Program-made: the position numbers and the translations under genes
Shown: piece after piece, positions 7,160-7,973 of the stretch
Position numbering within the stretch: the first letter of the stretch is position 1
Layout of the letters: each line of letters starts with the position of its first letter
The notes under the pieces: generated by a model
What the model was told of the DNA's origin: nothing
The model's input: the letters and a program-made list of their open reading frames with translations, nothing else
Database searches by the model: none
Source of the DNA: Desulfuromusa sp.
GTDB taxonomy: Bacteria > Desulfobacterota > Desulfuromonadia > Desulfuromonadales > Geopsychrobacteraceae
Assembly (NCBI GenBank): GCA_029934095.1
Contig: JAOZMV010000058.1
Coordinates: 1 to 7,973, forward strand
Length of the DNA stretch: 7,973 bases
Direction: 5' to 3'

Positions 7160-7873
7160 GTGAAATTCTATCAGTTGTTTTTTTTCTTAATTATTATGCC
7201 TTCTCTGGTTTTTGCTGTAGAGGTGCCAACCTTGGAGGGGATGATCGAACCAAATGAGTTGGTTGAATTCAGCAGTCAGGTTCCCGGTATTATTGAACAG
7301 ATAAATGTTGACCGAGGCGACTACGTCCAGCGTGAACAAGTATTGGCCAAGTTGAAATCGGGTGTCGCGGAGGCTGCTGTAAATCTGGCATTCGCACGGC
7401 TTGAGTTCAGTTTACGCAAAGCAGAACGGAATCAAGAGTTGCACAGAAAGCAGCTGATTTCAAACCATGAAAAGGATGAAATTGAAACTGAGGTCCAGTT
7501 GGCACAATTGGAGTTGCAGAAGAGCCAGGAATTTTTGAAACTGCGAACTATTATGAGTACAACTGCTGGCTTTGTGGTTGAACGTACAGGTGCTGCAGGT
7601 GAGTATGTTGGCGAAGAACCATTTTTAATTGTCGCCAGAATAGATCCATTGAACGTTGAGGTCGTGGTCCCGGTCGAATATTTTGGAGCAATCAAGAAAG
7701 GACAGTATGCGCAGGTTGTACTTGAGGAACCGGTTGGCGGAACTTATAAGGCAAAAGTCGTCATTGTTGACCACGTTATCGATGCTGCCAGCGGTACATT
7801 TAGGGTGCGATTGGAACTGCCAAACCAGAAATTAAAGCTCCCTGCTGGCTTGAAATGTCTGGTTACTTTCTAG
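7160..7873 (+). CDS. Periplasmic HlyD/RND-type membrane fusion protein
   Basis: The 237-residue product is a small periplasmic adaptor. A signal peptide is clear: MKFYQLFFFLIIMPSLVFA with likely cleavage after residue 19. A lipoyl-like first half follows (GIIEQINVDRGDYVQREQVLAKL, about 43-65), then an alpha-hairpin (about 68-128), the second half (MSTTAGFVVERTGAAGEYVGEEPFLIVA, about 132-159) and a beta-barrel (PLNVEVVVP to about 205) with a final strand LPAGLKCLVTF typical of adaptor ends. It lacks the lipid-attachment Cys of many RND adaptors and any long C-terminal proximal domain, so it is minimal but seems complete. The GTG start is set by AAGGAG 6 nt upstream, 10 nt after the SecA-like stop. 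It is last in the operon and looks more AT-rich than the three genes before it. With no RND pump or outer-membrane channel here, it probably partners the two membrane-anchored HlyD modules encoded upstream (inference). Confidence 0.85.
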   Translation: MKFYQLFFFLIIMPSLVFAVEVPTLEGMIEPNELVEFSSQVPGIIEQINVDRGDYVQREQVLAKLKSGVAEAAVNLAFARLEFSLRKAERNQELHRKQLISNHEKDEIETEVQLAQLELQKSQEFLKLRTIMSTTAGFVVERTGAAGEYVGEEPFLIVARIDPLNVEVVVPVEYFGAIKKGQYAQVVLEEPVGGTYKAKVVIVDHVIDAASGTFRVRLELPNQKLKLPAGLKCLVTF

Positions 7874-7973
7874 CAGGCTGTTGAAGAACTATCTGCGTTG
7901 CGATTGCTGTGTTGAAAATTGCCTCAAAATGCTCATTTACTGGATGTAAACTGTGCTTTTTCGACAATTTTCG
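7872..7973 (+). repeat. Left part of an imperfect palindromic interspersed-type repeat (cut by the window edge)
   Basis: Non-coding DNA starting at the stop codon of the last gene (AGCAGGCTGTTGAAGAACT) contains a long imperfect hairpin: a 27-nt arm at 7914-7940 and its near-complement at 7946-7972 around a 5-nt loop (TGGAT). The outer 8 bp (GAAAATTG with CAATTTTC) and the 5 bp next to the loop (TTTAC with GTAAA) pair perfectly; the middle has mismatches and small bulges. From memory, repeats starting CAGGCTGTTGAA and containing a CTCATTTAC...GTAAAC core are scattered in Desulfuromonas/Geobacter-type genomes and end in a complementary TTCAACAGCCTG; that end would lie outside this window. It may also end transcription of the operon. 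No transposase is visible. Confidence 0.6.

Noticed and set aside
1..7973. tRNA, rRNA, CRISPR array, insertion sequence or transposase
   Set aside because: No cloverleaf, rRNA-like sequence, spaced direct repeats or transposase-like protein could be seen.

Overview
The window looks like accessory chromosomal DNA from a Gram-negative bacterium. Signal-peptide, inner-membrane and periplasmic adaptor genes imply two membranes. The moderate GC content, codon style and an interspersed-type repeat at the right edge suggest Desulfuromonadia/Geobacter-like bacteria. That taxonomic guess rests on impression and memory, not on a search.

Left part (1-947): the 3' end of a larger gene runs in from outside the window. 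Its visible tail is acidic and Pro-rich, with a short Gly/Trp hydrophobic segment, a basic cluster and a final stretch rich in W-D motifs. A small DUF3467-family gene follows, with a very strong ribosome binding site and a factor-independent terminator just downstream. The partial gene's tail and the DUF3467 protein share short motifs (RWDGS-[RK]-[LM], and EKEQ...WD...NVS), which suggests a functional link.

Middle and right part (about 1035-7873): a sigma70-like promoter precedes four tightly packed same-strand genes with gaps of 26, 8 and 10 nt. They encode (1) an inner-membrane protein joining cytoplasmic GAF-type sensor sequence to a periplasmic HlyD-type adaptor; (2) a PqqD-like / M50 site-2-protease-like / HlyD-like fusion with an intact HEFGH zinc motif; (3) a short SecA paralogue with both motor domains and the peptide-binding domain but no two-helix finger, helical wing or zinc tail; and (4) a small periplasmic membrane-fusion protein with a signal peptide. 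No ABC ATPase, RND pump or outer-membrane channel is present in the window.

Taken together (inference), the operon looks like a dedicated envelope export or maturation machine. A SecA-like motor would supply energy, the M50/PqqD protein would recognise and possibly cut or anchor the client, and three HlyD-type modules would build a periplasmic assembly. The partial upstream gene is the obvious candidate client. The last 100 bases, beginning at the stop codon of the final gene, hold one part of an imperfect palindromic repeat that continues past the window edge.
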